Origin: Lenzites betulinus
Taxonomy: Eukaryota; Basidiomycota; Agaricomycetes; Polyporales; Polyporaceae
Direction: 5' to 3'
Assembly (NCBI GenBank): GCA_022264855.1
Contig: JABYQU010000007.1
Coordinates: 620,001 to 684,000 of the forward strand
Length of the DNA stretch: 64,000 bases
Shown: piece after piece, positions 1 through 12,732 of the stretch
How positions within the stretch are numbered: position 1 is the stretch's first letter
How the letters are laid out: each line of letters begins with the position of its first letter
Position numbers and translations under genes: made by a program
The notes under the pieces: generated by a model
Told to the model about the DNA's origin: nothing
Seen by the model: the letters and a program-made list of their open reading frames with translations, nothing else
Database searches by the model: none

Positions 1-2675
1 TAAGGTACAGACCTAGTCAGCATCGTTAAAGATATCAGATACTTGGTGATGCCCACGGGTCTTGGAAGGCAGAAACAGCGCTACTATTCTGAATACAGGA
101 TCAGGGACGAGCAAGGTCATTCAATGAACGGAAATCGCTCACTGGGACCGCATTGATGATGATGTTCAAAACGTTGAGAATGAGTAGGCACCTGTCGTTG
201 GTTGATGAGCGTGAGCATTCAAATTCAATGTAATCGTGAACTTTACACGAAGTACAGAGTGCCTATTCCGAGGTCAGAGTACTGCGCTCCTTTCCCGAAG
301 GTAATGACGTACCATCTTTGAGCAGAGCACTTGTCAATGACATCTGCATGTTGGCGACTTTAGCCGCACGCGTAATGCTGAATGTACTGTGCCAAGTGAC
401 GAGGAGAACGATGAGGTCCCCCGCTATCAAGCACGTGCGTGACGCAATTACGACTGCAAGGTAGATGCTGCATTAGAGGCAAAAGGCGTGCCGATTTATC
501 ATATAGGCTCACAGCTGTAGAGAACAATCAGCCTTTGAAAGCAATCAGCACGGTGTATATGCACTTACTGGATCCAGGTCGATTCTGGGAGATCGGAGGA
601 GAGGAGGCAGTTGAAAGGTGGGGGAGCAGCTGTTGGGATGAGCTTCGAGTAGTATACCTTACAACAAAAGTTGGCACATTGAGCGTTTGGCAGGGATATG
701 AATAGCCTCGATGAACTTACACATGTGAGGACGATGTCCGGAAGGAAGAGTAAGAAGATCACAAATGCAATCCACCATCTGCGGCCGCTTAAGGCGTATC
801 CTCGCAGCATCGAGAAGGCTGGGAACATCGCAGTTAGGTGCCCGACCAAATACAGTACACACATCAGCTCACCAGCCCAGATGATCGGTGGCCCGCCATT
901 TCCCACTATCACCATATAACCAACCACGTTGCAACTTCCTCGCGAGTCAATATTGGTTCACGGTGTCAACGCCGATTCCAGTACGTACCTCTAGAGCACT
1001 GGCAAGTTAGCGATGCAATTAGACTACAGGGGAAGCGCAGGACTCGCCTGCTGGGATAGTGGATATGCCGTGATAACCTGGGTGACATACTGGAAGAACA
1101 ACCAATACCTATTCAACAGGAACAGAATTGTTGCGCCCGAGACCTTTTGTGTCCAGACGAGCCGCGCTTCGCGGTCGAAGGTGATCACATACTCGAACGC
1201 GAGTAATGCTGTGCTCACAGCCTCAGCAATATCGCTCATGCAGCGCATGCATGCATGCATGCGGGTTGACCGTTGCTCACCGAAGGCTGCAAAGGTGTAG
1301 TATGTTTCGTTAATACTGTGTATACGTTGAGCGAGGCTTCAGTAAGGTGGCAGGTTTTCACATGAAGCGCAGGATGTAGAACGTACAGAGTTTCGACCTC
1401 ATAAACATACTCTGCCGCGTCCGACATGGTGTGTATACGCGTAGAAAGCTGGACGGATGGCGATAGTCCGCTGAGGGGTGTCGATTCTCCGGTGTATATC
1501 AGTGCTGTCGGCCAACAGTGCCATGGACGATCATGGTTTAGCACAACCCGTCGGAGGACAGCATTTCACGCCGCGCTGTCAGTTCAAGCGAGCAAATCCC
1601 CACGGCATCACCAAAAGTGCCTTGAATGTTCTAGTGGCAAAAAACCGTGCGCTCCGCATGGTGTGCGTAGTTGATGGCGCGTGCCCCGGGGAACTTGAAG
1701 CGGGCTGATTGCATCGCCACCTTCGGGGATGAAGTGCCAATCGTCTTCCGACTCCGAGGGGAGGAGACTGTCGAAATTCTAGTAGTAGTAGTAAGTATTA
1801 GAGCCGTCGCAGTCAGTTGAGACGAGTGTGACGGAAACCTTCTGCTAAAAGCCATTGTGGTGCGAGGACGACCTACCCTGCTGGGGCTGCTCACGGGCGT
1901 GCACCGGGTACGCTACTCGCCGCGCTCACTCATCCTACGCATAATTTCGGATGCTGGCGGGCTATCTGCAATGAAGGGCGTGTCAAAGTCCCCACACGAG
2001 ATGATCAGTCACCAATGTTCTTGATGGGAGATAATCATGCGCTTTTGCCAATGCAACGCCGCTTATGCCGCGATAGCGGTGGGCCTAGACCTTGACCACC
2101 GGTGGCGGTGGTATACATGCTCATAATTGTTCCACAGTAGAATATAATAGGCTACGAGCTGAGTAGAATCCGGATGTGCAAAGGTCCAGATCCTGTACAC
2201 GACATACTACCACGTACGTACCGTTGGCAATGGGATATGCCCAAAGTTCGGACGTGGATGATTCGTACTATTTCCAAGTTGTGCGGTGCTGCACTGTCTT
2301 TTGAGCGAGCATGAAAGATGCCATGCAGCGAGCCTGAGAGGAAAAACAAAGTGAATGGTTCAGAACAAAAGTCTGTGTTTTGTCCGCGTTGCTCGAAGCA
2401 CCTCCAAAACCCCGATCCAAATCTCACAAGATCCTCTTGAGGTGCGGGCGTCTATCTTCAGCCACAGCACTTTCGAACGCTCATCACTCACAAAATCCAA
2501 GGTTGGCTATTAGTGCTTCAGTGAGCGGTACTGGAACAGACAGGAGAACATAGAGAGTATAAACCGAAGGTACGCAACGCGACTGCCTAGCATTTATACA
2601 CAAACTTCATGTCATACTCATCAATATATGCGTCTAGTAGACATTCACGGCGCCAGATATTGAACATACATTGCA
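1..2675. other. Gene-poor stretch, no gene supported
   Basis: Only short overlapping open frames are present, on both strands. None carries a recognisable domain, a convincing splice pattern or a clear codon bias. A short GCAT tandem repeat lies near 1244-1262 and a TAG-rich trinucleotide run near 1780. The stretch may hold decayed sequence upstream of the gene at 2676, but nothing can be named. Confidence 0.5.
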
Positions 2676-4813
2676 ATGACGTCGGGCGCGCGACACACAA
2701 TAAAAGACGCAATCCGGACTATATCTCATCTCGGTGGCCCGAACGTCTCGGAAGAGGACCTCGAATGGGCTGCGGACATCCCGTCCGGCCGCGAGCTCCT
2801 CGAGTGGCTGGCGACTCAAGCTGCAGAAACGCGCGAATTGAACATCCCGGACTTGTCGAACGATGGACCCCAGGTCCTATCGGATCACGACTTGTATCAA
2901 ACAGTTATAAGCCCCATTGCGCTGTATCAAGAGGAACAAGTTGTGTAAGTAACTTCGGAATTTAACCACTGGCACTTCCTGGATTAACGTATCATATAGG
3001 TTGAATCGACTATATGCCGGACGAGCAACATCTACACGCGATCAGGCAGCCGAAAAGAGATTACTACTCACCGACTATGCGCTACCATCCACACTGAGGT
3101 ACGAGTTCATGCCTTCACAACAAGTTTCCTCTAAGCACGCAATCTAGATCTCGTGCCGACACACTAGAAATTGAAGCGCAAGCCCTCGAGCTGCGCTCCT
3201 CGCGTGTCAAACGTCGCACAATCCTTGCACAGTCAGTATACTGACTTGCTCGACGATCCAGGTATGCTGATCTCTTTGCAGGTCAGCTGTTAAAGACATG
3301 AAGCAAACCGTCAGCACTGTCCGAAAAAAGAACGACACACTGGAATCCACACTGAAGCAACAGGAAGAACGATTAGCAGATCTTTCAATAGCGGTAACAT
3401 GATAGTTCCATTATATTGTTTGCTACCGTACCCATCATTTTCATGCAGGCTGACAGTGTCGTCGGACGATGCAATCAACAAGCGGTAGCTCTCCTGGATT
3501 CCGCCACACAAGGAGGTATTGAACACGTTATACAGTGTATATCTCCGCTTTCCTGATACGCATATGTACCCCAGACAAATCGCGCACGGTGCTCAAGTCG
3601 AACATCGCTTCTCTCGACCGGGCGCGACATGCAATCGCGAGTGCGATTGGACATCTTTACGAAACTCTGGACGTCTCATACAGCGCTCTTCCTTCGGCGA
3701 GCGAATTGGAGGATGATGCCGCATCCATCCAAGAACGTCCTTCGCGTGTCGATGCTAGTTCTTCTGGAGCGTCCGCTCTGGCAGAGGCAGCCTATGTGGA
3801 GGAGCTTGAGCGGCTCACACGCAGACTTGACCAACTATCGCCTAGGGGCTCTGCTCAATTTGAGGAACAAATCAGGACGTACGCGACGTCTTCAGAGTCG
3901 ACGAAGGGCGTTCCAATGGGTAAAATCACACCGGATATCCGAAACGAGCTAGAGCGTGCGGGTCGTACTGACCGACGCCTCCTACTGCAGAGACAAGAGA
4001 GCGGTCTCGACACGGTAGGCTGGGCCAATTTAGCTCAATTGAGTGGGCAAGTCATTTAACATGTGCTATTGTAGGCTATTCGAGAAATGCAAGAAAACCT
4101 ACTCCCCAAATTGCAACAAACATACGATGTGCTACGCGCGCGTAGCGCGACAACAGCCGAGTCGGAAGCTATAGTCAGCGCACTCATAGAAGAACTGGAA
4201 GACATCAATGACACTGTGGAGAGCACGAAACGAGCGACAAACGTAGAAGATCATGGCGATGATGAAGATCCTGACACGATTCTTGAGCTCGCTGTGACCG
4301 ACCTACTAAAGAACTTACTGCGTAAGGGATTGGAGTGTCTATCCGTACGCTAGCATGACGCTTACCTACTTAACAGGTTCGGATGGTACCGACCGGCCGA
4401 CCGTCTTGTTGAACAGATCGGACATCGACGCAACCTTGGCATCCTTAGAGGAGAGGTCCACGTCCACCCGGCAAGCTGAGGTAGAGTGGGGGTTCAATCT
4501 TCGGAATAGAATAGCGGAGCTGTACGTCCAGCGTGCTTTTTCTTTGAGTTTCCTGGCATACCTTCTCTTTTTATTTAGGTCTGGCAGCCATGCTGCACTC
4601 CTCGCTGCCGCGTATGAGAATGCCCCTGTGAATACCTCTCCACCGTTTGCTGCTCCTCCCTTGGAAACGGCTGTGAAAGCGGATGCACGCTCTAAGGCCG
4701 AAGAGTTGACAGATGCCGCAGTGAAGCTTCAGAAGGTGCGTCAAGATATCTGTGCAAATGCGCGTTATGGAGGTGCTCATGTGGATGCTCCCGAAGGCGT
4801 CGGAGCTGAGTAG
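2676..4813 (+). CDS. HAUS3-like coiled-coil protein (augmin subunit 3 candidate)
   Basis: Nine exons join in frame: 2676-2944, 3000-3098, 3148-3231, 3282-3393, 3449-3515, 3575-4014, 4075-4321, 4377-4521 and 4579-4813. They give about 565 residues, close to the usual HAUS3 size. The N-terminus has the HAUS3 pattern of a short acidic segment, EDLEW, then an ELLEWL helix (residues 25-45). The rest is largely heptad-like coiled coil (about 100-330) with few other landmarks. Augmin recruits gamma-tubulin to existing spindle microtubules, so the protein would act at the mitotic spindle. The family call rests on the N-terminal motif and overall build and is moderate; it could be another cytoskeletal coiled-coil protein. 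The exon structure is well supported because every junction is GT-AG and keeps the frame. Confidence 0.6.
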
Positions 4814-5278
4814 TAGAGACAAGCGGAAGCTTGCTGCATTCAACCCTGAGAAGTGGGTCTCATATATGTAGCTCACGGGGCTTAGATACTATTATTTACT
4901 GGTTAATCATCAAGGTCATTTGGATGAGACGTTCGTCGCGTGAGTTTGAGTTCTTACACGCCTTCCTTTCTGAGACGTACACCTTTCAGGCGCCCATCAT
5001 CGTGCGCCCCAAATAGATGAGCTTCAAGTTGTTTTCTCACCTCCTGCACTACTCGTCACTTCGGCTGATAGGTTCGTTTGCAGCGTAAGCCAAATTTCTT
5101 TCTTCGAGGAATCAGCTTGTTTAATAGATTGCTACCAGCCTCTTCACTACGATTTTCTCCAACTCCCTACTATCGTCAAACCTCGCCCAGCATGATAATG
5201 TCCATGCGAATGTGAACGCCCTCTACCACGAGAAACCTCCATAAATCATCAGCTCCAAGTCATCAACTATAAGAAACA
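4814..5278. promoter_or_regulatory. Intergenic region and presumed RIT1 promoter
   Basis: This 465-bp gap separates two genes on the same strand. It holds the 3' end of the coiled-coil gene and the presumed promoter and leader of the RIT1 homologue, with a pyrimidine-rich stretch around 5140-5190. No clear TATA box or further gene was seen. Confidence 0.4.
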
Positions 5279-7046
5279 ATGGACCTAATCTACAATCTTC
5301 GCGAGGCGAATGTGGAAGCCCTCGCTTACGTACGGAAGGAGTCATTGGACGTCTATAACCGTTTGCACTCCATCGCCGAGGACGTACACTTTGTTCGGCA
5401 AGTGTACGAGGCGTACCCAGACATCCCTATCCTACGTAGGTGATATATTGTGTGGTTAATGACACTATTGTTTACATTTATCACATAGCCAACCTGCGTT
5501 GTGGCGCGTGGTATGTCGATCCGTCAATCGTGAGCCTTGACAGTGGATCTTACACAACTGCAGCACATTGGCTGATATACCCATAGGCCACGGACGAACC
5601 AGTGTACTTCAAGTCCACTGACGGACATCATGGGAACTGGAACTTCAACCTGAGACGCCCGAACCTTCATCTGCTTCCGCTCATCATCGCTCAGAACGGG
5701 TTCGCAATCTCACTAGTACTCTTCCGGCCGCACCGGAGGATTTAATTGACACGCCATTCGTTCTAATACCACAGAATAGTACTCGTGGATTCTACGAGGG
5801 CAGGAAAACGCATACCAGATGCGTTGTCAAAGACCGTGCCAACCTGGTGCGCAGTGCTCAATCGCGCGATGGCGAAAGCCTATCCGGACAAGAAAGGCTG
5901 GGATAGCGAGCTTTACTGTCCACCTGGTGCAGTGAGCGAGCAAGAGCGCTCGCAGATCGAGGCGAAAACCGATAAATGGGCCGATGAATTGTTGGTGAGC
6001 CGACCGGAGTGCGCATGTAGCCAACATATACTCACCGCTCGAATGGACAGGCCTCAGCATATTGTCTTCCGGAGTTACCGCTCCCCCTGAGGCCTCTGTG
6101 GATTACGCCGTCGACTTCGGTTTTCCCTCGCCTCCCTGCGAAGGACAAGATGAAGTATCTGCCGATCATCTGTGTATCTGCTTCGAAGCAGGTCGGGGAT
6201 GGCCTGGAGAGGCGCACGAACGGCTTCTCCTATGTACAAGGATCTGCCGATGACCATGAATTGTGGGGCATGGTAAGGCGTCTATCGGTAGTGCTCCTCG
6301 CTCTTTAAGCTTACCAGGGTTCTTCAGGGCTTGACCCCATCCCTGTTCTGGGACAACATCGACGAACTCCTTAGTAGCGACCGAGACGAGTTGCCCTCCG
6401 TAGTCGAAGACGTCATAGCGAGGTCGAAGACTCGTCAGCTCTCCGACGATTGGAAGAACTACCCCACCGGGGTATCAGCCGTTAACAATCGCCTGCTCAT
6501 TGGAGCTGAATCGGACATGCCCATCGAACCTCCACCTCACCTGCCAGGAGTCCCATGGCGCGTGTCCTACGTCGTCATCTCAGCGAACATCGCATTACCT
6601 CAAGAGGAAGATCCCCCGAAGCATGTGCTCAGGCTGAAGATGGCCGAGGGGAAGAAAGATCAGCTTCATTTCCTGCAGAGCGTCTTGCCCGAGTCCACGC
6701 AGTACATCGCACAAAGACTGTCCGTGGGTGATGCGATATGCGTCTGTTGCGACACCGGCAAAGATGCAAGTGTCGGAGTTGCTCTCGCTGCGCTCCAGCT
6801 CTTCTTCAATGATCAAGGCGACATATTGGTCGGGAAAGAGAGCTCGCCCACCCCAGGTAGAAACTGTACACTCGCAAATTTGACGTGCTGATTTACGCCC
6901 CTCCCCCAGAGAACGCAAGCAAGCAGTCCATCAAGACCCGTCTACAATGGATCATCTCCAGCAGACCCCAGGCAAACCCTTCGCGCGTCACCCTCAGACG
7001 TGTGAACGAATTCCTCCTCTCCCCTCCCTCCCTCCGCCGAAGATAA
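5279..7046 (+). CDS. RIT1: tRNA A64-2'-O-ribosylphosphate transferase (Rit1 family)
   Basis: Seven exons (5279-5435, 5489-5529, 5587-5699, 5775-5994, 6051-6272, 6328-6856, 6910-7046) give 472 residues, a normal Rit1 length. Rit1 adds a 2'-O-ribosyl phosphate to A64 of initiator tRNA-Met, keeping it out of elongation. Family hallmarks appear in order: NLRCGAWYV near residue 55, FKSTDGHHGNW, LVDSTRAGKRIPDALSKT, ICVSAS, GFSYVQGSADDHELW, and a C-terminal phosphatase-like segment with the CCDTGKDASVGVALA loop. The donor after 5699 is the weak GTTCGC, but it is the only site that joins NG to IVLVDST in frame. The gene ends 55 bp before the convergent calpain gene, so the two 3' UTRs probably overlap. 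Confidence 0.9.
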
Positions 7047-7101
7047 AGATACATTTCAAGAAGAACATCTGCCAGCTACATATCACGAATCACTACCACC
7101 A

Positions 7102-10100
7102 TCATGTCCGCTGTCCGACCGGGACCACCTGTAGCGCCGCTGTACTATATACGATCAACACGAATCCCGCCTGTATCCCTGGATTGTACGTCGACGGTAT
7201 CGCGAGGTAACGACCTGGCTGAAACGTCGTCTGTGGTATGACCACGCCCGAGGTTGCATCCGAGTACGGCCCGGATGTTGCGATGTGCGTGCTCGATGTC
7301 GCTCCGGCGGACGCATGAAAGATGGTCAGATTGAGTGACGCGGTCGGATGTGCGCGCGCTAGCTGAAGACGGAACCTAAGTAAAGTGTCAGTAAGTAACG
7401 TCACATTAGTAGCGCGGGCTAATAAGGGCACCTGAGCTGAGATACCGCCGATACATGGAGCTCGTAAGCTGGGTTGGCAGCATACTTCCCGAAACTCGGC
7501 CCCCCGGCTGCGCTCTCGCCCGCCCTGAAAGACCCGGGAGCGTAAGCACCCAGCAGCTGAGCACGGGGAAGTACGCACCACTCTCCCCTGATGACCTTGC
7601 TGAACATCCCCGCGCCTTCTTGCAGGATGGGCGTGACGTCGAACCTGTCGGAGCTTTCTACCCGAAGGTCGAATTGCCCTGTATGCCGTGGCTCGAACGC
7701 AGATACGACGAGGGTGTAGTCGCCCGCTGGTTCGGGTTAGCGATGAAGGCTCCACGGTGGTTAGTTTCTGGTGCTTCACTCACGAGGAATGTCGCCCGAC
7801 GCCAGGGCATAGCCATAGCTGTATGGGCCCGACGAAAGTGCAAGGTCATTGTGCCCCAATCTGCTGTCCTGATAAGTGAAGGACTGCCATACGGTATCCA
7901 GGAATACGCACTCGTTTATCCGCTCGCCTTGTGACCATGCCAGGGTGATGTTCATGGGTACCTGGCGGTCTCCCCTCAAAGACAGGGATACATCCGCCTT
8001 CGCGTCGCGGACCCTGCGCCCTGACGGCCCCCCGACGCGCGGATGGACGTGCAGGTGATACTGCGGGTTCAGGTAATACGAAGGGTATGTATGGTTGCCT
8101 CCTGCGGACTTCGGCGTGAAGGCGCCTTCTATCTGAACGTAGACCACAGGAAGTCAGCGTGAGAGTAACAAGGGCACCAAGAGACGGATCGCACAGTACG
8201 AGAGTAGGGTGGCTTGGCAGGTCCTTGGACCCAGGACGCTTTCGAGTTGGTGTACGCGGTGACAGTGAATCCGACATCGTCGCGATCTCCCTCGTAGGAA
8301 GCGACGAACGTAAGAACGTCAGCGGCGGAGAGCGATGTTCTGACCTATCGGGGCCATATCAGTCTCGTAGCGGGAATTAGAACGCTCCCGGAATGGCTTA
8401 CGAGAACGTGAGAAGCGTTCGTATATTGTCCCTGAAGTTTGAGTCAGCTATGGTACGAGCGGAGATAGACCGCGGTTCTGACCTTCGTTGACAGGACGTC
8501 TCTTCCTGGGGTGGAACGCACGCCAGAACCACCTTGGGCGCTCAGGGATATGTATTCCGTGTTGCTGCGATGGCTGCGAATGTGGCGAGTGAGGTGGAGC
8601 CATACCACATCGCCAGCGCCGCTACCGGCGTCGAATTTCAGCTGACCACGTTGGTGGGAGGAAACTTTGAAGAGAATCAGCGGGTTGAAGAGAACGTACT
8701 CAGGTACACTTACTGGGTACAGTCTTTTTTGGGCCGTCGCGTTGCCACAAGCTGGCATATATTGTGAGATGCCATCCCGGAGATTAAATCGAGCCATGCC
8801 TACCCGTGGAAGGTGAGTTGATGTTTGAAGAGCTCCGGATTCCAACTAAGATAGATGCCGTCGAAGAGGTTACACGCCTCGTCCCATGAGATCTCGAAGA
8901 CCCCTTTAAATCACATCAAAAACAGCTCTGGTAACACGATGCAATGGATACTCACGATGCTCGGATGTGGACTCTCCAGGCTCGTTGCTAGTCGGTAAGC
9001 GTACCCACGGATCGAAAACCGTGAGCACCCTGTGTTCGTCATTGCGCACACCTATGCAAAGGGTCAACCAACGGCTCACTAATAAGCATGACAAAACGCA
9101 CCAATTACTGCGTAACTATGCGCTGAAAGGAGGCGCGCGGACATGCCTCCCGAGGGGAGTCTTTCGCCCGTTCCCAACGTAAGAACGCACTCCCCTGTAG
9201 TCGCTTGTCAGATTTTCTATGCTGCACGTACAGGGCGAGGGCACAGCGTACCAGATTGGTATCCTTCCGCCAAGCGAGACCACGTCTTCTCAGGCTGAAA
9301 CTCAGAGCTGCGACGAGTTCAGAGTGCAGACTGTTGTCCGGGGCTGAGCTACGCACCTTCTGATATCAATCTGCTCCGGTATCCACCCGGCTAATGCACT
9401 GATACACGGTGAGTCTTAGCTTTCCGATGTAGTCGAAGGCTTACATACTGCAGATCTGTGCTCGAATCACTGGGGGGAGGGGGTAAGCGAGGGTGACTGC
9501 AAAGCGACACAGACCATTTCTTACGAGCCAATGAAGTCGTACCCGCCTGCAAGTTTCATATACTGGACGATAATCAGCAATGACGCTAGAGAACACGAGA
9601 AAACAGAGACGTACCGCTTTCTCCACAAGTGATGGCCATAACTGTCCCTTGTCGCCCGTTGACATACACATGAATGTGCCGCCAGGAGATGTTGGAAGCT
9701 GATCATCGATGTCTAGAAGGTCAACACGGTGAGGGTCATTGAGTGTATGCAAGTGAAGAGGTCTTACTGATCTGCCGGTTTGTCCAAATTCAAGTTCGGT
9801 GGCGTCAGCGGCCCGTAATTCACCGTGAGAACAGTCAGCAGCTTACATGCCGGTGGCCGCCGTTATAGAGGATCCGGAACTGATACTCCCCAGATTCAGA
9901 CCATTGAGGGGTACCGAACGCGTCTTGTGGATATAGCGAACTTGAGATCATCTAGCAGCATCTGCATAAGTAGACAGACAGACGACGAGATTGTGCCATA
10001 CCTTCGAACCGAAACGCCTATGGTGGTCTATGCAGACCGCCACCGCCCCGCATACAGAGCAATCCGACACGACGTGCTGTAGCACGTCTTGAGGCCGCAA

Positions 10101-10715
10101 TACCGATTCTTCGTCCGAGTAGACACGATGACGGCCAGCATCCGGTCTACGCCACACGGCGTCGTGTTGACACTGTTCCGCGGACAAAGGAGGTTGGCTA
10201 GCGATGCATGAGTTCAGGGGCCATAGATTCCCTAGGACGAGCTTACACCGTCGAAGAAGTTGGCCTATCTCCCGATCCCCACAGCGGAAAATGTCCCTGG
10301 TTCACCAGTGATCCTTTCTGCAGTACGTAGAGCTGCTCGCCTGGAAGCACTGTCAACATGCGAGCGTCCCGCGAAGACAAGCGCACATACTCTCCGAAAA
10401 TTCGTCCTTTGCTACAGGTTTGACGTCTCGCCTCACTGCCTTGATCTTCTCCGCCCGTTCCAGGGCCTTGTTGGCCTGGCCGCGGTAGTGGGTGCGGAGC
10501 CGTCCTTCCGGGGCGTGGCGGCTCAAAGACAAAAATTGCTCCGCCGCCTTGACGTAGTGTCGGAACGCGCGGTCGTAATCTTTTCCGAGCTCAGCCTGCG
10601 CCGCTTTCGTGTATAGTGCCTGCGAAAACGTCAGAACCACCGTCCGGCGCAGCGAAAGTGCACAGAGACTCGCCTCCGCCTCCTGAGAGGTCACTTCCGG
10701 GGTCGCTGGGGACAT
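7102..10715 (-). CDS. palB: Calpain-like cysteine protease PalB/Rim13 (pH signalling)
   Basis: This is a many-exon gene. The N-terminus carries an MIT domain (about 10390-10620, ALYTKAAQAELGKDYDRAF). The calpain core follows: VVSDCSVCGAVAVCIDHHRR with the catalytic Cys codon at 10059-10061, GGYDFIGS and ALAGWIPEQIDIR, then VLTLGTGERLPSG and LLSAHSYAVI with the catalytic His at 9118-9120. Next come the domain-III signature ACNLFDGIYLSWNPELFKH (about 8830-8880) and two C2-like segments with NPQYHLHVHPR and FGKYAANPAYELHV. The PalB/Rim13 family works with ESCRT-III to activate the PacC/Rim101 transcription factor at alkaline pH. The start at 10715 is the ATG before TPEVTSQEAE; an upstream in-frame ATG at 10808 is possible. 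The third catalytic position reads FDPWV rather than the calpain NPWG. Exact exon borders were not all fixed. Confidence 0.85.
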
Positions 10716-11236
10716 CGCAAAATCCACGCGTTCTCTTGCCCCCTCAAGAACGGAGGTTATATGCCAGTGCGGTATGCTGTACAGCCTGTACGCGGACTCC
10801 GGCTCCAACGCCTAGCCTCTAAGTGACTGAATGCGGCTAGCTGTGCAGGTGGTCAGATCTCCAGACCGGGGGCCATGCAAGCGATCCAAGTATAGACCAT
10901 ACGACCGTGAAATTACGGCGGTTTTACGACGAGATCACGGGTGTGATCCCGAATGACTGCAGTGATCCTGGCGGGTCGGAAGTTAGCTTGCGGGGGCGAT
11001 GCAGTTGGTGGCAGAGCACTACAGGAGGGCGCTCTTGCGTCCCACTCCGACCTCGGAAGCGCAGATCCCACAGCCACCCACAAGTGCTTTACCTCATTTG
11101 GGGTCGATACACCGGCAACATATTCCGGGGGTCCGTCAATCGATCCGCTGTGGTCGCAGCACACGTAGACATCTAACAGCTGGCATACAGAACGTAATCG
11201 CTACAGATTTACAGAGGTACACCCGCCATGGTGGGA
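10716..11236. promoter_or_regulatory. Region between calpain start and HIS1 stop
   Basis: About 520 bp upstream of the calpain gene and downstream of HIS1. It is GC-rich in the middle, with overlapping open frames on both strands at 10910-11170 that match nothing recognised. It presumably holds the calpain promoter. A short upstream exon or a small gene cannot be excluded. Confidence 0.35.
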
Positions 11237-12464
11237 TCATACTCTACAGTTGTCGAGATTGAAGATGAGGATATCCTCCGCACCGATGGTCACCAACTGG
11301 TCCATCACATCCGCAACCTTGTTCTTCTCCACCATTGAGCTCACCGCCACCCAGTCCTCGTCCTCCAGCGGGCTGACCGTCGGCGCCCGCCGCCCAGGCG
11401 TGATCGCCGTTGCTGCGGGCAGCCGCGCCCGCAGGACGTTGTATTCACAGATTACATAGCGGCCCGCCGCCACGACACCCGCTATGCGGCTTGTGATGAG
11501 TTTGATGAGGGGTTCGAGCGCGGGGTGTTTGGGCGTGCTGGACTTGATGAGAACGGCCTCTGTCTGAAGCACGGTCGCGATGGCGTGCAAACCGGCTGCG
11601 CGCATCGTATCCCCGGACTCTGTATACCACATGAGCTCGCTTGTTTTGCGGGACAGAAATCAGATCACGCACCAACAAGGTCAACTATACGACGATCATT
11701 GAATTCAGCATATGATCCTCAAAGCAGACAACTCAGGACGTACCAATCCCATCTGCGAGACCTAGCGCACACGCCGCCTCGACACTCCCGCCCACATACT
11801 CGATCTTCGTGCGGGAATCTTGCGCGAGATGTAACCGGTCGTCCACGGCGCCGAAGTACTGTCCGGCGAGCACTTCGAAGCTCGTTACGACGCGTTTGCC
11901 CGCGAGGTCCTCTACACTCTTGATAGGGCCCGCTTCTGGGACCTGGATTTGCAGTGCACACTTCCCGAACCCGAGCTTGAGAACCTCGGCTACGTGGGAC
12001 TCCATCTGCGCTTCGAGAATGACATCCTGGCCCGTAATGCCGAGGTCTACGTCTCCCTTGCCGACGAATGAAGGGATGTCGGACGCGGGGAGAAAGACGC
12101 TAGATGTTCATGTGTGAGGCTCTGGTATGGAAGCGTGTCGAAGATGGGCTGACGGACAGAGCAATATTGTGGTTCTTCACCAAGCAAACATCTAGACGGT
12201 GATGTCTGCGGAATTGGATGTCGGCGCCTGTAGGGTATGAGACACAGACATAAGAGGTCTCCACCATAGATTACTCACCAGACAGCAGCTCCAGGCATTT
12301 TTCATGCAGTCTCCCTGATCGTCGTTGAGGTACATCTCGCACTGAACTCTCCTAAACACGGACCTTTCTTCGGGATCGCAAAGAGCAGACGTCCGTCGAG
12401 CGAATCCGCGTCTAGGCTTAGATCAGGATGAATCTGAGTCTTCCAGGGCAAGGCACTCACTCAT
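11237..12464 (-). CDS. HIS1: ATP phosphoribosyltransferase (histidine step 1)
   Basis: Catalyses the first, feedback-regulated step of histidine synthesis, joining ATP and PRPP. Seven exons on the complement (12464-12457, 12416-12364, 12314-12279, 12227-12158, 12099-11744, 11684-11673, 11619-11237) sum to 305 residues, the size of the long HisG form. Visible motifs are LLFAIPKKGRLHEKCLELL at the N-terminus, DIPSFVGKGDVDLGITGQD, and GGSVEAACALGLADGI. The PRPP-binding loop ESGDTMRAAGL follows, then a C-terminal regulatory domain (EDEDWVAV, IFNL) as in allosteric HisG. The first coding exon is only 8 nt and exon 6 only 12 nt. Both are needed to reproduce the conserved N-terminus and the IVDLVESG segment, so the model is trusted despite their size. 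Confidence 0.92.
11673..11684 (-). other. 12-nt microexon in HIS1
   Basis: The exon supplies the VDLV part of the conserved IVDLVESGDT segment. It is flanked by TATAG on its 5' side and GTGCGT on its 3' side. Without it the frame and the conserved motif are lost. Confidence 0.75.
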
Positions 12465-12658
12465 TTTATAGTGCCTATGCACCGAGAAAGCTTGGTGGCG
12501 AGAAAGTGCAGGTTTCAGGAGGTGTACCGAGTCATGAAGAGGTCGGTCAGTGTGAATTGGACTGCAAAGATTAGTTGAGTACTGATAAGATTAGATTCTG
12601 CGTGTTGGCTAAGAGCCCAGCGATTACGTCGTGACAGACCGCAGGAACTCTTTCTCAA

Positions 12659-12732
12659 GGGCATGTGGTGTAGTTGGTTATCACGCTCGCTTAGCATGCG
12701 AGAGGGGTCCGGTTCAATCCCGGACATGTCCA
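12659..12732 (+). tRNA. tRNA-Ala (anticodon AGC), copy 1
   Basis: The 74-nt cloverleaf is complete. The acceptor stem GGGCATG pairs with CATGTCC (one G-U), the D arm contains AGTTGGTTA, and the anticodon stem CTCGC/GCGAG holds the loop TTAGCAT. The T arm is TCCGG/CCGGA with loop TTCAATC, and the discriminator base is A. The anticodon AGC reads alanine GCU/GCC codons. There is no intron. A T5 run right after the gene is a Pol III terminator. Two further identical copies lie at 34092 and 53574 on the other strand. Confidence 0.96.

Noticed and set aside
1236..1270. GCATGCAT repeat as a possible regulatory or CRISPR-like array
   Set aside because: It is a simple short microsatellite of about 20 bp without spacers.
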